Assembly (NCBI GenBank): GCA_963841045.1
Contig: CAWJBD010000005.1
Coordinates: 124,001-188,000 of the forward strand
Length of the DNA stretch: 64,000 nucleotides
From: Aalborgiella sp963841045
GTDB lineage: Bacteria; Pseudomonadota; Gammaproteobacteria; Burkholderiales; Burkholderiaceae_C
Reading direction: 5' to 3'
The notes below the pieces were generated by a model. The model ran no database searches, was not told the origin of the DNA, and saw only the letters and a list, made by a program, of their open reading frames with translations. The position numbers were made by a program, and so were the translations under genes. This document shows, piece after piece, positions 8,474 to 17,051 of this stretch (positions are counted from its first letter, which is position 1; each line of letters starts with the position of its first letter).

Positions 8474-9178
8474 ATGGCAATAAGAATTAAAAGCCAGTGG
8501 TATCAAAACGATACTGCCAAAACACCCAAACAAACCGCCAGTGCAATGGCGTTTATCACTTGGCGGGTTGCGCAAAATACGCTGAAACAAATGCGTTTGG
8601 CGCAGTTTGACATTGATATTGGCGCACAGTATTTTGCATTCACGCGCGAGGTGTTGGTATTTTTAATTCAAGTGCTTGACCGCATGGCGAGTGACCGCAT
8701 GACGCACGACGAACGCGCCGAATTTGTCACCGCTTTGGTCATTCGTGTTGCCGAAATATTGCAGGAGAACGAAGACACCATGTTGGGTGTGCCAGCAGAT
8801 GGACAAGCAAGTTATTTTGATGAATTTATTGACCTCTACAATGAGCTGGCCGATCATTACGCTGAATTTGGTCATGATGAAGCAGGGCCCGATTTCAACT
8901 TTGTCCGCTACCTCGGTCATCGCATTGAAGCACTCATGCCTGCCAAAGATCAACGCTGGGTGATCGACCAAATCATGGCCACAGAAGTACCTGAAGCGGT
9001 AGACATGCTACAGCGAGGGATGAAAGGTGTTTTATCGACAGAACCCAGGCCAGCTCGCCCTGAACGACCAGCGCGAACCAATCGCTCTGCCCGTCCTGCA
9101 AGCACAAATAATGTGGAAGTTGCTAACAGCGCTGTTCCATCTGAAGATTCTGCCGAAATAACGGCTGCAGATGACTAA
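8474..9178 (+). CDS. Conserved-looking helical protein of unknown function
   Basis: This is a 234-residue soluble protein. Residues 1-175 look mainly alpha-helical (ASAMAFITWRVAQNTLKQM, YFAFTREVLVFLIQVLDRM, FNFVRYLGHRIEALM). They are followed by a low-complexity tail of about 50 residues rich in Arg, Pro, Ala and Ser (RPARPERPARTNRSARP) that turns acidic. The basic proline-rich tail could bind nucleic acid or a partner. It is codirectional with the Cas6-like and RspA genes and ends 6 bp before the dioxygenase gene. I do not recognise a named family. Confidence 0.6.
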   Translation: MAIRIKSQWYQNDTAKTPKQTASAMAFITWRVAQNTLKQMRLAQFDIDIGAQYFAFTREVLVFLIQVLDRMASDRMTHDERAEFVTALVIRVAEILQENEDTMLGVPADGQASYFDEFIDLYNELADHYAEFGHDEAGPDFNFVRYLGHRIEALMPAKDQRWVIDQIMATEVPEAVDMLQRGMKGVLSTEPRPARPERPARTNRSARPASTNNVEVANSAVPSEDSAEITAADD

Positions 9179-9184
9179 ATCGTG

Positions 9185-10108
9185 ATGACGAAAAACAACC
9201 CATTCGATATCAACAACCAGCTGGCCTATGCAAGTTGGCGTGATAAGAAGCGCGATTGTCATCCGAAAACCTCTGCTGATTTAATTGTGGATGTCAAGGA
9301 TCCATGTAATTTAAATGAAGATGAAAGAGTTGCATTGTTAACTTTATGCAATGACGCCAATATGGCCATCTATCGCAGCCCGAATACCAGCGAAGACAAA
9401 AATATCCCCCGTCAATTGGCTGCACAGCTGGGCATGAAGCAACTGGACTGCAATTGGCTGGCAGACGAAGATGGCATATCACCTATAGCTGTCGCCAACA
9501 CCGTCGAATCGACTACAGCTACAAATGGAAAAACGTCGCGTCGGGTGATGATTCCATACACCAACCTGCCTATCAAATGGCACACAGATGGCTACTACCA
9601 GTCGCCAGAGCGAATGATCAATGGCATGCTTTTGCATTGTGTTCGCCCTGCACTGTCTGGCGGTGAAACCGCTGTTATTGACCATGAAATGGTTTACATC
9701 GCCATGCGTGAAGCCAATCCAAATTGGGTAGCGGCATTGATGGCTAATGATGCAATGACCATACCAGCACGTACCGATGAAGACGGCGTGGCACGAGAAG
9801 AGCAATCAGGCCCTGTATTCTCAATTGACAAGCAAACAGGTAGGCTGCATATGCGCTACACAGCACGCAAACGCAGCATTGCCTGGAAACCTGATGTTGT
9901 CACACAAGAAGCTGTGCAATTTTTGGAACAGTTTTTAGCAAGCGACTCACCTTTCATCTTCCGGCTCAAGCTTGAACCTGGCATGGGCTTGGTATGCAAT
10001 AACGTGCTGCATGATCGAACTGGATTTGACGACGACCCAGATAAGCCCAGACTTCTATACCGCGCTCGGTTTCGCGATCGTGTGAGTAATTTTAATGATG
10101 AAATATAG
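9185..10108 (+). CDS. TauD/TfdA-family Fe(II)/2-oxoglutarate dioxygenase
   Basis: This 307-residue protein has the facial-triad motif WHTDGYY (His and Asp) and a distal His in CNNVLHDRTGFDDD. The Arg-rich RLLYRARFRDR at the C-terminus would bind 2-oxoglutarate. SGGETAVIDHEMVYIAM is typical of the TauD fold. Enzymes of this family hydroxylate diverse small molecules, and sulfonates are only one option, so the substrate cannot be named. ATG at 9185 is preferred over the GTG three bases upstream. It lies in a run with the unknown helical gene before it. Confidence 0.8.
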   Translation: MTKNNPFDINNQLAYASWRDKKRDCHPKTSADLIVDVKDPCNLNEDERVALLTLCNDANMAIYRSPNTSEDKNIPRQLAAQLGMKQLDCNWLADEDGISPIAVANTVESTTATNGKTSRRVMIPYTNLPIKWHTDGYYQSPERMINGMLLHCVRPALSGGETAVIDHEMVYIAMREANPNWVAALMANDAMTIPARTDEDGVAREEQSGPVFSIDKQTGRLHMRYTARKRSIAWKPDVVTQEAVQFLEQFLASDSPFIFRLKLEPGMGLVCNNVLHDRTGFDDDPDKPRLLYRARFRDRVSNFNDEI

Positions 10109-10157
10109 GCTGCAGACGGCATAATTAATGCCTATGTTGCTAGTATATTTATAGCAT
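10107..10157 (+). repeat. Palindromic repeat copy 1 (intergenic, degenerate)
   Basis: The copy reads AGGCTGCAGACGGCATAATT, then AATGCCTATGTTGCTA, with a trailing TTTATAGCA. It matches the family order AGGC...GCCT followed by a GCTA/TAGC hairpin. It sits between the dioxygenase stop and the ferredoxin-reductase start. Confidence 0.7.
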
Positions 10158-10163
10158 TAGACC

Positions 10164-11640
10164 ATGTCACATCAATTAAGTGTTTGGCGTGCAGCGCAAT
10201 TACTTGGCGTAACACGCGGTGTTCTGCAACAGCAAGTTCGCAATGGCGACTTGATGCTGAATGACGGATTTTTATCATCCGACGAACTGTTGCGGCTTTA
10301 CCCGCATGTGCAGTTCGAGGAATCTGGGATGTTGGAGCGTGTCGTTCAAATTCGCACGGAATCGTTTGGCAAACGCATACGTGAACGCATGCTACCCAGT
10401 CAAGAGGTACTCGCCCAACGCGTTTTTGCACAAAGCCAAGAACTGGCTGATGTGCGTAAACTACTACGGCAATACCATGACTTGGTCATTTCACTGCAGA
10501 CCAATGCCAAAGAAATGACAAGGCTAAACCCCAGCAATGACGCCATTGTAAATTTAGCCAACCAAATTAGCCAAGGTCTTGGCAAAGTATTAGCAACTGA
10601 ACCAGTCGACGTGCTGGAGATAATGGACGATATGCTTAAAGTCATGACTAGCCAAGTGACAGTTCGCCCCAGTGGCCATGAGTTTGTGGTTGAAGGCCAC
10701 TCAAGCCTTTTGCAGTCGGGTTTACAGGCTGGTCTGAAACTGGTGTATGGATGCGGCAATGGCAGTTGCGGTATGTGCAAAGTGCGCGTTATTTCAGGTG
10801 AAGTGGTGAAGACACAGCATTACGATTACCAATTGTCTGAGGCTGAAAAGGCACAAGGCTACACATTGATGTGTTGCCATACGCCCAAGCAGCAGCGAGC
10901 TGAGCATTGAAGTGCTCGAAGTTGAAGGACCGCAAGACATACCCGAACAATTGATCGTTGCCCAAGTGCGAAAAATTCAAGAAATCGCGCCGAACATCAC
11001 GCTGCTGCATTTGCAAACACCACGCACACATCGTTTCCGGTTTTTAGCCGGACAAGCGACAACCTTAAGCCTCGAAATTCCAGGCATAGGGTCTGTCCAC
11101 GCCAGCTACTCCATGGGTAGCTGTCCGTGTGACGATAGGAACCTGCTTTTTTACATCGAAAAATCTGAATCAGATGCCTTTGCAAAACACTTGTTTGCGG
11201 GTGACATTACAGCTGGTTCGCAAATTTCTGTGCTTGGCCCCACGGGTGATTTCGTTCTGGCTGAAGGCAGCAGACCTTTGGTATTTGCAACTTGCGACAA
11301 TGGATTTGCACCAATTAAAAGTTTGATTGAGTACGCATTTTCATTGGACGCCGCACCCTCTTTGTCCTTGTTTTGGTTAGCGACCGAAGTTGGTGGTCAT
11401 TATCTGAACAACCAATGCCGAGCATGGTCTGAAGCTTTAGACCAGTTTGAATACGACCTCATCACCAATGCTGATAAGGTTGAGGGTGCGCGTCAAATAG
11501 CACAAACCATGCGGCAAGATTTATTTGATATCAATTGTGATTTTTACATCACCGGGCCTGAAGAATTCATCAACACATTGACACAAGAATTGCGTGATGC
11601 TGGCGTTCCAGCATTGCAAATTTACAGTCAAATTGTTTAA
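10164..11640 (+). CDS. [2Fe-2S] ferredoxin / FAD-NAD(P)H reductase fusion with N-terminal HTH-like and coiled-coil domain (apparent frameshift)
   Basis: The first frame (10164-10910) starts SVWRAAQLLGVTRGVLQQQV, which is HTH-like, and continues into a helical region to about residue 150. A plant-type [2Fe-2S] domain follows with YGCGNGSCGMC and a last cysteine in LMCCHTP. The second frame (10912-11640) is an FNR module: a linker ending GPQDIP, FLAGQATTLSL, SYSMGSCP and FATCDNGFAPIKS. Removing one base near 10887 joins them as CCHTP-SSSELSIEVLEVEGP, the usual junction of CDP-glucoseen-reductase-like enzymes. I therefore read one protein of about 490 residues. It may supply electrons to the neighbouring dioxygenase, which is inference from position. 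Confidence 0.75.
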
Positions 11641-11653
11641 CTAAAAAAATTCA

Positions 11654-12046
11654 ATGAATGAAGCCGTAATTACCACACCACGAAATTTAGAGTTGGAACT
11701 TGAGATGCAAGCACCCAGTTGTGCGGGTGGGGAGTCGTTTGCATTGATGGTGCTAGGGCACAGTATGGCACCCGAGTTTTTAGAAGGTGAAATCATCATC
11801 ATTGAACCTGAAGGTTTAGCCAAAGATGGTTCATTTGTGCTGGTTAATCAGCGCGATGAATGGACTTTCCGACAGCTCAAACGTGCTGGTGGTGAATCAT
11901 CGACAAGCAACACTGCCAAATGGTTGCTCCACCCTTTGAATCCCAACTTCAGTGATGAACCTTTGGACAATTTTTCTGATATCAAAGGCGTCATTATTCA
12001 AAAGGCTTTGCCTGGCCGCAGACGCGCGTCGAAGTTCTATGTTTAA
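11654..12046 (+). CDS. S24/LexA-like peptidase domain without DNA-binding domain
   Basis: This 130-residue protein is only the S24 beta-fold. The nucleophile motif VLGHSMAPEF places Ser at 37, followed by LEGEIIIIEPE. Where LexA and UmuD have the catalytic Lys in a T-V-K-R-L context, this protein has DEWTFRQLK with Arg at residue 73, so self-cleavage may be lost. There is no helix-turn-helix. It lies 13 bp after the ferredoxin-reductase gene. A role as partner or sensor rather than repressor is inferred. Confidence 0.75.
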   Translation: MNEAVITTPRNLELELEMQAPSCAGGESFALMVLGHSMAPEFLEGEIIIIEPEGLAKDGSFVLVNQRDEWTFRQLKRAGGESSTSNTAKWLLHPLNPNFSDEPLDNFSDIKGVIIQKALPGRRRASKFYV

Positions 12047-12098
12047 TCGCACTTGAAAAAGTGCGTACCGTTTAACCAATTTAACTAACAATCACCTT

Positions 12099-12317
12099 AT
12101 GCCTTACTTTATCTACCGCATCAAACCATTCAATATTTTTGAGAAATTAGCCGCTTTTGACACGTTCAAAGAAGCTTCTTCGCAAGCCAAAGACATGCGT
12201 TTGAAAGAAGACAAAGCCTCACTCGAAAAAGTCAAAGTAATTTTTGCAGATGACGAAATGCATGCGGTAGATTTGCTGTCGCAAGTACGAGAAGCCGGCC
12301 CAAAAGGCGATGATTGA
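12099..12317 (+). CDS. Small conserved-looking protein of unknown function
   Basis: This 72-residue soluble protein reads MPYFIYRIKPFNIFEKLAAF and then FKEASSQAKDMRLKED. It ends in an acidic stretch FADDEMHAVDLLSQVREAG. It has no cysteines or signal peptide and looks like a compact alpha/beta domain. It lies between the S24 gene and the cysteine-containing protein on the same strand and is probably in the same transcript. I cannot name a function. Confidence 0.55.
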   Translation: MPYFIYRIKPFNIFEKLAAFDTFKEASSQAKDMRLKEDKASLEKVKVIFADDEMHAVDLLSQVREAGPKGDD

Positions 12318-12358
12318 TGCAATAACCCGTATCAGTAACGAATTAAGCGCACTATCAC

Positions 12359-12802
12359 ATGGATGAAAATGCCTACCATGCGCATCGCAGTCAGATAAAC
12401 ACCATACCGTGCGTATTTAGCAAAGCCATATTAGCAGGTTGCGCGCAATGCGAACTATCAACCAAGCGCTCATTGGCAGAGCGAGAAATGGTGTCCTGTA
12501 ATACGCAAATAGCGCAAATCAACTGCACCACACTGCACAGTATATTTCGTGAACGTGCAGCTTTTACGCTGAAAATAGCACCAGCCAATACCGAAATAGC
12601 ACACAACAAAGCCATGCAGCTTCAGTGCGGCGGGCTTAAAGGTTTACAAAATGTGTTGCAAGCCGATGCCTGTAATGTGCACGCCTTGATTCAAAAATCG
12701 CTGGAAAAGGAAGAAAGCATGGTGGACCTGCCTTGGCAAGAAATTGTCGCTGCGATTGCCTTATGGAAACCAAGGCAGCGTTTCAAAGACAAACCAATTT
12801 AG
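12359..12802 (+). CDS. Cysteine-containing protein of unknown function
   Basis: This 147-residue protein has cysteines spaced along the chain: PCVFSKAILAGCAQCEL, VSCNTQ, INCTTLHS, LQCGGLKGL and ADACNVH. The regular cysteines and CxxC pair suggest metal or cluster binding, though no known cluster motif is complete. There is no signal peptide. It is the last plus-strand gene of the accessory cluster and converges with the haem-oxygenase-fold gene. No name is offered. Confidence 0.55.
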   Translation: MDENAYHAHRSQINTIPCVFSKAILAGCAQCELSTKRSLAEREMVSCNTQIAQINCTTLHSIFRERAAFTLKIAPANTEIAHNKAMQLQCGGLKGLQNVLQADACNVHALIQKSLEKEESMVDLPWQEIVAAIALWKPRQRFKDKPI

Positions 12803-12822
12803 TCGGTTCTGCCAATGACTGC

Positions 12823-13522
12823 TTAGGCAAATAGTTCGCGTTGCAAGCCATTCAGTTGAACGATTCGGGCGTTCAAATTTAACTCTATGCCACGCCACAA
12901 GGAATCTCTGTTGATCTGCGAATCAAGGTAAGGAAGAATCGCATTCTCAACAATATGAGAATGGTGCACATCCAAATCAATGTGTTCAATGAACAGCTGC
13001 AAATCATCGTCAGATCAAGCCAGGTACCGTGCGCAAGCCTTTTAGCAGCATGGTGTAGTAAGGCGGAATTGGCCACTCTCCTGCTATACCGGCCACACCA
13101 ATGGCTGCCAGCCAATCTTGCCCTTGTGTAACACGCATCATGGTATCAATGTAGGCTTGCTGCTCTGGCAAAATGGGTGGATTGCTGATTTGCTCTTCTG
13201 TCAAATCCAGGGCACGCATGAGTTTGCGATATATCGCCATATGCGAGTTAGCGTTATCGCCATTTCCGTATTCGTCATACAGAATTTCAGCCAGCACAGA
13301 TTGGATATTTTCATCTGGCGTGACACCCAAAGCACATGCTTGGTACAGGCGTGTGCGTTGAATATGGGGATAATACAAAAGCGCAAATTTTTGCGCTTGT
13401 TCACGCGTTAAATTTTGGGTGCTGAACAATTGCAAGAATGGATGTTGCAAGAAAGGATGCGCAGCAACTTTCTCTTTAATAGACCTTAAATATTCTTCTG
13501 CACTCAGCAATTCGCACCTCAA
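12823..13522 (-). CDS. Haem-oxygenase-fold (TenA/PqqC-like) iron-containing redox protein (apparent frameshift)
   Basis: The frame from 13522 gives 170 residues (MRCELLSAEEYLRSIKEKV, LYYPHIQRTRLYQACALG, EILYDEYGNGDNANSHM) and stops after RTVPGLI. The family sequence continues in another frame as DDDLQLFIEHIDLDVHHSH and ends at 12823. One extra base near 13016 explains the break, giving about 232 residues. Acidic and His residues in DEYGN, EHIDLDVHH and related helices are likely metal ligands of this fold. It lies 7 bp downstream of tusE, suggesting cotranscription. The substrate is unknown. Confidence 0.7.
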
Positions 13523-13529
13523 AATTCAA

Positions 13530-13823
13530 TTATACACACCCAGTTGGTTTGGGCATACCACCATATTTAGTTATCGGCTTCATGGGACCAGTCATCCACA
13601 GTTTGAACACCACGGTTTGATCTTGCTCGATGTACTTGGCGAATTTACGAATGGGTGGAACGCTACCAAATTCATCATAATACTCACGCGCTTTGATGAT
13701 TTGATTCCACTTTTCATCAGTCAATTCAAATTCATCCACGCGCGCCATTTCGCGTGCAATTTCTTCTGTCCATTCACCCATATCGGTGAGGTAACCATCT
13801 CCATCGCGCTCGGGTAGTGTCAT
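13530..13823 (-). CDS. TusE-like DsrC-family protein with a single C-terminal cysteine
   Basis: This 97-residue member of the DsrC/TusE family has ERDGDGYLTDMGEWTEEIA, FELTDEKWNQIIKAREYYDE and the C-terminal arm YGGMPKPTGCV. Only the penultimate cysteine is present; the upstream DsrC cysteine position is occupied by threonine. TusE proteins accept sulfur for tRNA 2-thiouridine synthesis in bacteria with TusBCD. In this locus the role may instead be in the sulfur relay around TusA and DsrE2. It has GGAA about nine bases before the ATG. Confidence 0.88.
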   Translation of the reverse strand: MTLPERDGDGYLTDMGEWTEEIAREMARVDEFELTDEKWNQIIKAREYYDEFGSVPPIRKFAKYIEQDQTVVFKLWMTGPMKPITKYGGMPKPTGCV

Positions 13824-13850
13824 ATGCTTATTCCTTTGGTTAGCTACTCG

Positions 13851-14576
13851 TTAAAAATCGCCATTTGCAGCCGCTTCCATCATTTCATCCATGATTTTAC
13901 GTATGCGGCTCTGACTCCTTCATCAGTTTTTCGTCCATGATATTTGGATTCACACTCAATTTCATCCAACTGATGTCCCAGTCCAAGGAAAGAATCCAAA
14001 TATCCTTGTTAGCATCTTCCAGTCACAGACACTCGACATGGTAAAAATGCGATGAGCTCAGGTGCATAGTCAATGACGCTTCGAGCGACAGATGAATCAC
14101 AAAAACTCAGTATTTCAACTCGCGGTGTTGGCTTTTCCAGTTGATGCCTCAATGTCCTTGCGAAAGCAATGAAACACCTGTGTATTTGAAGTTGTTCCGG
14201 TTCGCAACAAGTTTCAGTGATTCAACCACTTCATCAAATTTAACACCAGGTTTAACCTTGTGCTTGGTAACCATCATGGCTACCGATTTCTCTGCACCGA
14301 CAAAGGACTGGCTGCCATCATGCTTTGCATCATCATGGTTTTAGCTTCTCTGCTGACTGTGGTTGTCATGGTATTTGCTGGATGATCTTTCTTCGACGGC
14401 ATTGGGAAGTTCATCGCAGGCATTTGAGGAGCAGGCATGCTTGCTGCACTCTTCATAACCGTGTTTGCAGTTGTTGTTGCGGCTTTGACTGCAGGCGTGA
14501 CCACAGGTTCAGCAGCTTGTGAAACAACAGGCAATATTGCCACGAGAAGAATTGCAAAGTGTTTGTGCATTTTCAT
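13851..14576 (-). pseudogene. DUF302-domain secreted protein broken by about four frameshifts
   Basis: The start MKMHKHFAILLVAILPVVSQ is a signal peptide, followed by a low-complexity Met/Pro/Ala spacer (SMPAPQMPAMNFPMPSKK). Across shifting frames the rest reads SFVGAEKSVAMMVTKHKV, VESLKLVANRNNFKYTGVS, PRVEILSFCDSSVARSVIDY, ELIAFLPCRVSV, DIWILSLDW, and then RKIMDEMMEAAANGDF to the stop at 13851. These are DUF302 features. Switches fall near 14310, 14150, 14025 and 13915. Each fragment keeps conserved residues, so this is either a dense patch of sequence errors or very recent decay. It neighbours the Met-rich protein and YeeE. Confidence 0.65.
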
Positions 14577-14697
14577 TGATGATGACATAGCTCGGTTACC
14601 CATATAAGTTGAAGGTTATTGTCTGCTAAAAAGCAAAAAGGTGAATTGCCTTTGTGAAAGCAATTCACCAAATCGTAATTTCAAGTTAATACTTAAA

Positions 14698-15795
14698 TCA
14701 TTGAGCTTTTGCTGCAGGCTTAGCTTGAGGCTTAGCCGCTGCTTTGGGCGCTGGTTTCTTCATGCTTGAAGTGGCAGATTTATTCACACTGTTCGCAGCC
14801 GTGACACCTGCATTACCCATGCTCATCATGGCAGTCATCATGTTCATCATCAGCGCTGGGTTCATCATTTTCATCATGCCATCCATCATTTTTGGATCGG
14901 TCATCGCGTTCATCATTTGAGTCATGATTTTTGGATCCGCCATTTTCATCATGCCGTCAATCATTTTTGGATCAGTCATCATGGTCATCATTTGAGTCAT
15001 GATTTTTGGATCAGCCATTTTCATGACACTGTCCATCATCTTAGGATCGGTCATCGCAGCCATCATTTGATTCATGATTTTCGGATCAGCCATCTTCATC
15101 ATGCTGTCCATCATTTTGGGATCAGTCATCATAGCCATCCACTGATTCATCATCTTAGGATCAGCCATTTTCATCATGCTATCAATCATCTTCGGATCGG
15201 TTGCCATTTTCATGAAACCATCCATCATTTTTGGGTCGGCCATTTTCATCATGCTGTCCATCATTTTAGGATCAGTCATGCTGCTCATCCACTGGTTCAT
15301 CATCTTTGGATCAGCCATCTTCATCATACTGTCCATCATCTTTGGATCAGTTGCCATTTTCATGAAACCATCCATCATTTTTGGGTCGGCCATCTTCATC
15401 ATGCTGTCCATCATTTTGGGATCTGTTGCCACTTTCATCATGGCATTCATGTAAGGCATTTCAGTTGCCCATTTGGTCATGGCATTCATCAATTGAGGGT
15501 TGGTGAACATGCCCATCCATTGGTTCATGATCTTGGGATCAGCCATTTTCATCATGCTGTCGATCATCTTCGGGTCGGTCATCATGCCCATCCATTGGTT
15601 GATCATTTTTGGATCGGCCATCTTCATCATGCCTTCAATCATTTTTGGATCTGAAAATGATTTGGCCCAAGCTGTCGTTTGCTCTGCAGTCACTGGCATG
15701 GCAGGTACTGCCATTTGCGCTTGAACTGCGCCGATTGAACAAGCCATTGCAACTGCCATGGCAGCTGCTTTGAAGTTAAATTTTGATACTTTCAT
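14698..15795 (-). CDS. Secreted methionine-rich repeat protein
   Basis: This is a 365-residue protein with an N-terminal signal peptide (KAAAMAVAMACSIGAVQAQ). The body consists of 19 tandem DPK units of 12-13 residues, alternating DPKMMDSMMKMA with DPKMMNQWMSSMT-like forms, giving a 25-residue double period. It ends in a Lys/Pro/Ala tail (KKPAPKAAAKPQAKP). By my count 102 of 365 residues are Met (28 percent). The protein is likely periplasmic. Met-rich repeats could bind Cu(I), scavenge oxidants or form a fibrous sheath, and none of these is shown. It lies between the DUF302 gene and YeeE. Antisense His-rich frames here are artefacts of ATG/CAT. Confidence 0.8.
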   Translation of the reverse strand: MKVSKFNFKAAAMAVAMACSIGAVQAQMAVPAMPVTAEQTTAWAKSFSDPKMIEGMMKMADPKMINQWMGMMTDPKMIDSMMKMADPKIMNQWMGMFTNPQLMNAMTKWATEMPYMNAMMKVATDPKMMDSMMKMADPKMMDGFMKMATDPKMMDSMMKMADPKMMNQWMSSMTDPKMMDSMMKMADPKMMDGFMKMATDPKMIDSMMKMADPKMMNQWMAMMTDPKMMDSMMKMADPKIMNQMMAAMTDPKMMDSVMKMADPKIMTQMMTMMTDPKMIDGMMKMADPKIMTQMMNAMTDPKMMDGMMKMMNPALMMNMMTAMMSMGNAGVTAANSVNKSATSSMKKPAPKAAAKPQAKPAAKAQ

Positions 15796-15876
15796 ACTGT
15801 CTCCTCTTTTTTGTAATGAATGTATATGTCAAATAGGATTACTTGCTTATATACGAATGTTAAATCTAAAAAAAAC

Positions 15877-16986
15877 TTACCTCTGTTGCCACTTCATCGT
15901 TAAGGCTGCACCGACAACAATGCCAGCCACAGCGATGAAAGAACCGATCGCCAAAGTCGAGATACCTGAGATACCCTGACCCACTGTACACCCCATGGCT
16001 GTAACGCCACCAAAACCCATTAAAACTGCGCCAAGCAATTGACTTCTCAAATCGTCAAACGACGCAAAACCTTCATTCTTCCAACGAAATTTGCCTGTTG
16101 AAATGGCATATGCCCAAGAACCTAATGCCACACCAATTGCGGAGGCAATGCCAAAATTAACTTTTAAAGACTTGTCAGTCCAAAGCATCAACATCTCTAA
16201 ACTAGAGGCAATGGGTCCTACAAAACTGAACGACTCTAAAGTACGCGAACCTGTTCCGGAGTAACCCACTTCAAGTGTTTCTGGATTCTCACCAAAACCA
16301 ACGTAGCCTGTCAAATACCAGGCTGCAACGGCCAATAGACCAATCAAAATTCCAGCAAAAATGTGCGAGCCGTTTGCGCGGAACCGTTTGTCTTTGAAAA
16401 TAAATATGAACAATGCTGCCACGATGACCGAGCTTGTCAATGCCAATGCTGTCTTGGCATCCAAACCCAATACTTTCCCAATTACAGATGACAAACCTTG
16501 ATCCTTCAAACCAAAGGAAGCGAAATCAACGCTGACAGGGTCTAAAAAATTGGTACGCCATTGACCGAACAGACCTCTGAGTGTCATATATGCTGAAATT
16601 GCAACAAACACCAACACCACCAAAGAGCGCAGATTGCCACCACCAACACGCACCAAGTTCTTATTCGCACAGCCGCCGGCCAATGTCATGCCAATACCAA
16701 ACGTAAGGCCACCCACAATTAATGATAACCATGGCAAAGTGCTGCGTTGATAAATGGTTTTAGATAAATCAATGACGCCAAAATAATACAAAGCATTGGC
16801 ACCAGCGATTGCAACAGCCATGGTCAGCAGCCACATGCGCATACGACCCCAATGCTCCATATTAACGACATCGGAAATCGCACCCATGGTGCAAAAATTC
16901 GATTTATTGGCAATCGCACCAAAGATGAAAGCCAAAATAAAGCCGCCAAATACCACCATATTTGTCGGGGTCAATATCTCGTTCAT
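15877..16986 (-). CDS. YeeE/YedE (TsuA-like) sulfur-compound transporter
   Basis: This is a 369-residue membrane protein of the YeeE/YedE family with about nine or more hydrophobic segments. The conserved cysteine motifs of the thiosulfate channel are present: KSNFCTMGAISD, GGCANKNLVRVGGGN and MGCTVGQGISG. By analogy with TsuA it passes thiosulfate or a related reduced sulfur species through the inner membrane via cysteine hydrogen-bond relays. It lies downstream of dsrE2 and tusA, a combination common in sulfur oxidisers, so it may feed periplasmic sulfur to the cytoplasmic relay. Confidence 0.88.
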   Translation of the reverse strand: MNEILTPTNMVVFGGFILAFIFGAIANKSNFCTMGAISDVVNMEHWGRMRMWLLTMAVAIAGANALYYFGVIDLSKTIYQRSTLPWLSLIVGGLTFGIGMTLAGGCANKNLVRVGGGNLRSLVVLVFVAISAYMTLRGLFGQWRTNFLDPVSVDFASFGLKDQGLSSVIGKVLGLDAKTALALTSSVIVAALFIFIFKDKRFRANGSHIFAGILIGLLAVAAWYLTGYVGFGENPETLEVGYSGTGSRTLESFSFVGPIASSLEMLMLWTDKSLKVNFGIASAIGVALGSWAYAISTGKFRWKNEGFASFDDLRSQLLGAVLMGFGGVTAMGCTVGQGISGISTLAIGSFIAVAGIVVGAALTMKWQQR

Positions 16987-17011
16987 AGTACCAAAGTTAT
17001 TGTTTAGGGAA

Positions 17012-17045
17012 ATAAAAAAAGGTGATACTGGGTATCACCTTTTTG
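17012..17045 (-). terminator. Hairpin terminator between dsrE2 and yeeE
   Basis: GGTGATAC at 17021-17028 pairs with GTATCACC at 17032-17039 around a three-base loop. A-runs and T-runs flank both sides, so it can act on the minus strand after dsrE2. It may reduce read-through into the transporter. Confidence 0.75.
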
Positions 17046-17051
17046 CGTATT

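Noticed and set aside
12885..13115. Separate 76-residue gene after the haem-oxygenase-fold frame
   Set aside because: The family sequence (DDDLQLFIEHIDLDVHHSH) lies in the third frame; this frame shows no family features, so it is a shadow around the frameshift.
14917..15654. Plus-strand open frame encoding a His/Phe/Ile-rich repetitive protein
   Set aside because: It is the exact antisense of the Met-rich repeat gene: ATG codons read as CAT give histidine. The sense frame has a signal peptide and the antisense has no ribosome site.
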